A stretch of DNA of 5,902 nucleotides from Chryseobacterium sp. UBA6632 (GTDB lineage: Bacteria; Bacteroidota; Bacteroidia; Flavobacteriales; Weeksellaceae): positions 1-5,902 of the forward strand of contig DKLU01000465.1 of assembly GCA_002455915.1 (NCBI GenBank). Reading direction: 5' to 3'. Below the pieces are notes generated by a model that saw only the letters and a program-made list of their open reading frames with translations, was not told the origin of the DNA and searched no databases. Below are positions 5,840 through 5,902 of this stretch, piece by piece (position 1 is the stretch's first letter; each line of letters opens with the position of its first letter). The position numbers and the translations under genes were made by a program.

Positions 5840-5871
5840 AAAAACCTTTCAAGAAATTGGAAGGTTTTTTT
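5840..5871 (+). terminator. Rho-independent terminator after rny
   Basis: AAAAACCTTTC (5840-5850) pairs with GGAAGGTTTTT (5859-5869) over 11 bp with one G-U pair and an 8-base loop, and the T-run continues to 5871. The A-tract/T-tract symmetry would also allow some termination from the right on the minus strand. Confidence 0.9.
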
Positions 5872-5902
5872 GTGATTAAAAATTGTCTCGTCCTAAAAAT
5901 CC

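Noticed and set aside
1..5902. CRISPR array, tRNA, rRNA, phage or defence genes
   Set aside because: I looked for regular direct repeats, cloverleaf-like segments and characteristic proteins on both strands and saw none.

Overview
The window looks like a chromosomal core segment from a flavobacterium of the Weeksellaceae type (Chryseobacterium or a close relative). The clues are AT-rich DNA, start codons without Shine-Dalgarno sequences, several promoters of the Bacteroidota form (TTTG / N17-23 / TAnnTTTG), a PorT-family protein of the type IX secretion system, and a menaquinone-type UbiE. The genus is inferred from protein style and gene order, not from a marker gene.

Layout. A ketoacyl-ACP synthase III (FabH-like) gene runs leftward (19-1086). 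A short divergent promoter region (1087-1186) separates it from a rightward operon-like series: a Tyr-rich membrane-anchored protein of unknown function (1187-1756), ubiE/menG with a TTG start (1760-2491) and porT (2495-3277). The spacers in this series are only 3 bases each. A strong intrinsic terminator (about 3300-3329) closes the unit. A near-perfect promoter (3361-3390) then opens a second unit: a 100-residue coiled-coil protein (3418-3720) whose stop overlaps the start of zapA (3720-4001).

The gap of about 250 bases between zapA and rny is not empty. It folds as a long, interrupted rod with a 12-bp closing stem, a central bubble and a U-tract at its 3' end. I call it 6S RNA of the Flavobacteria type (6S-Flavo, about 4022-4200). 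The zapA-6S neighbourhood parallels zapA-ssrS in proteobacteria. The last gene is rny, encoding full-length ribonuclease Y (4251-5816), followed by an intrinsic terminator (5840-5871).

The genes combine respiration and lipid housekeeping (UbiE, FabH-like), protein export (PorT), cell division (ZapA and a possible ZapB-like partner), and global RNA control (6S RNA and RNase Y side by side). No defence system, prophage or complete mobile element is visible. The observations most worth following are the 6S RNA with its promoter mimicry, the corrected start of the coiled-coil gene, and the linkage of 6S RNA to rny.
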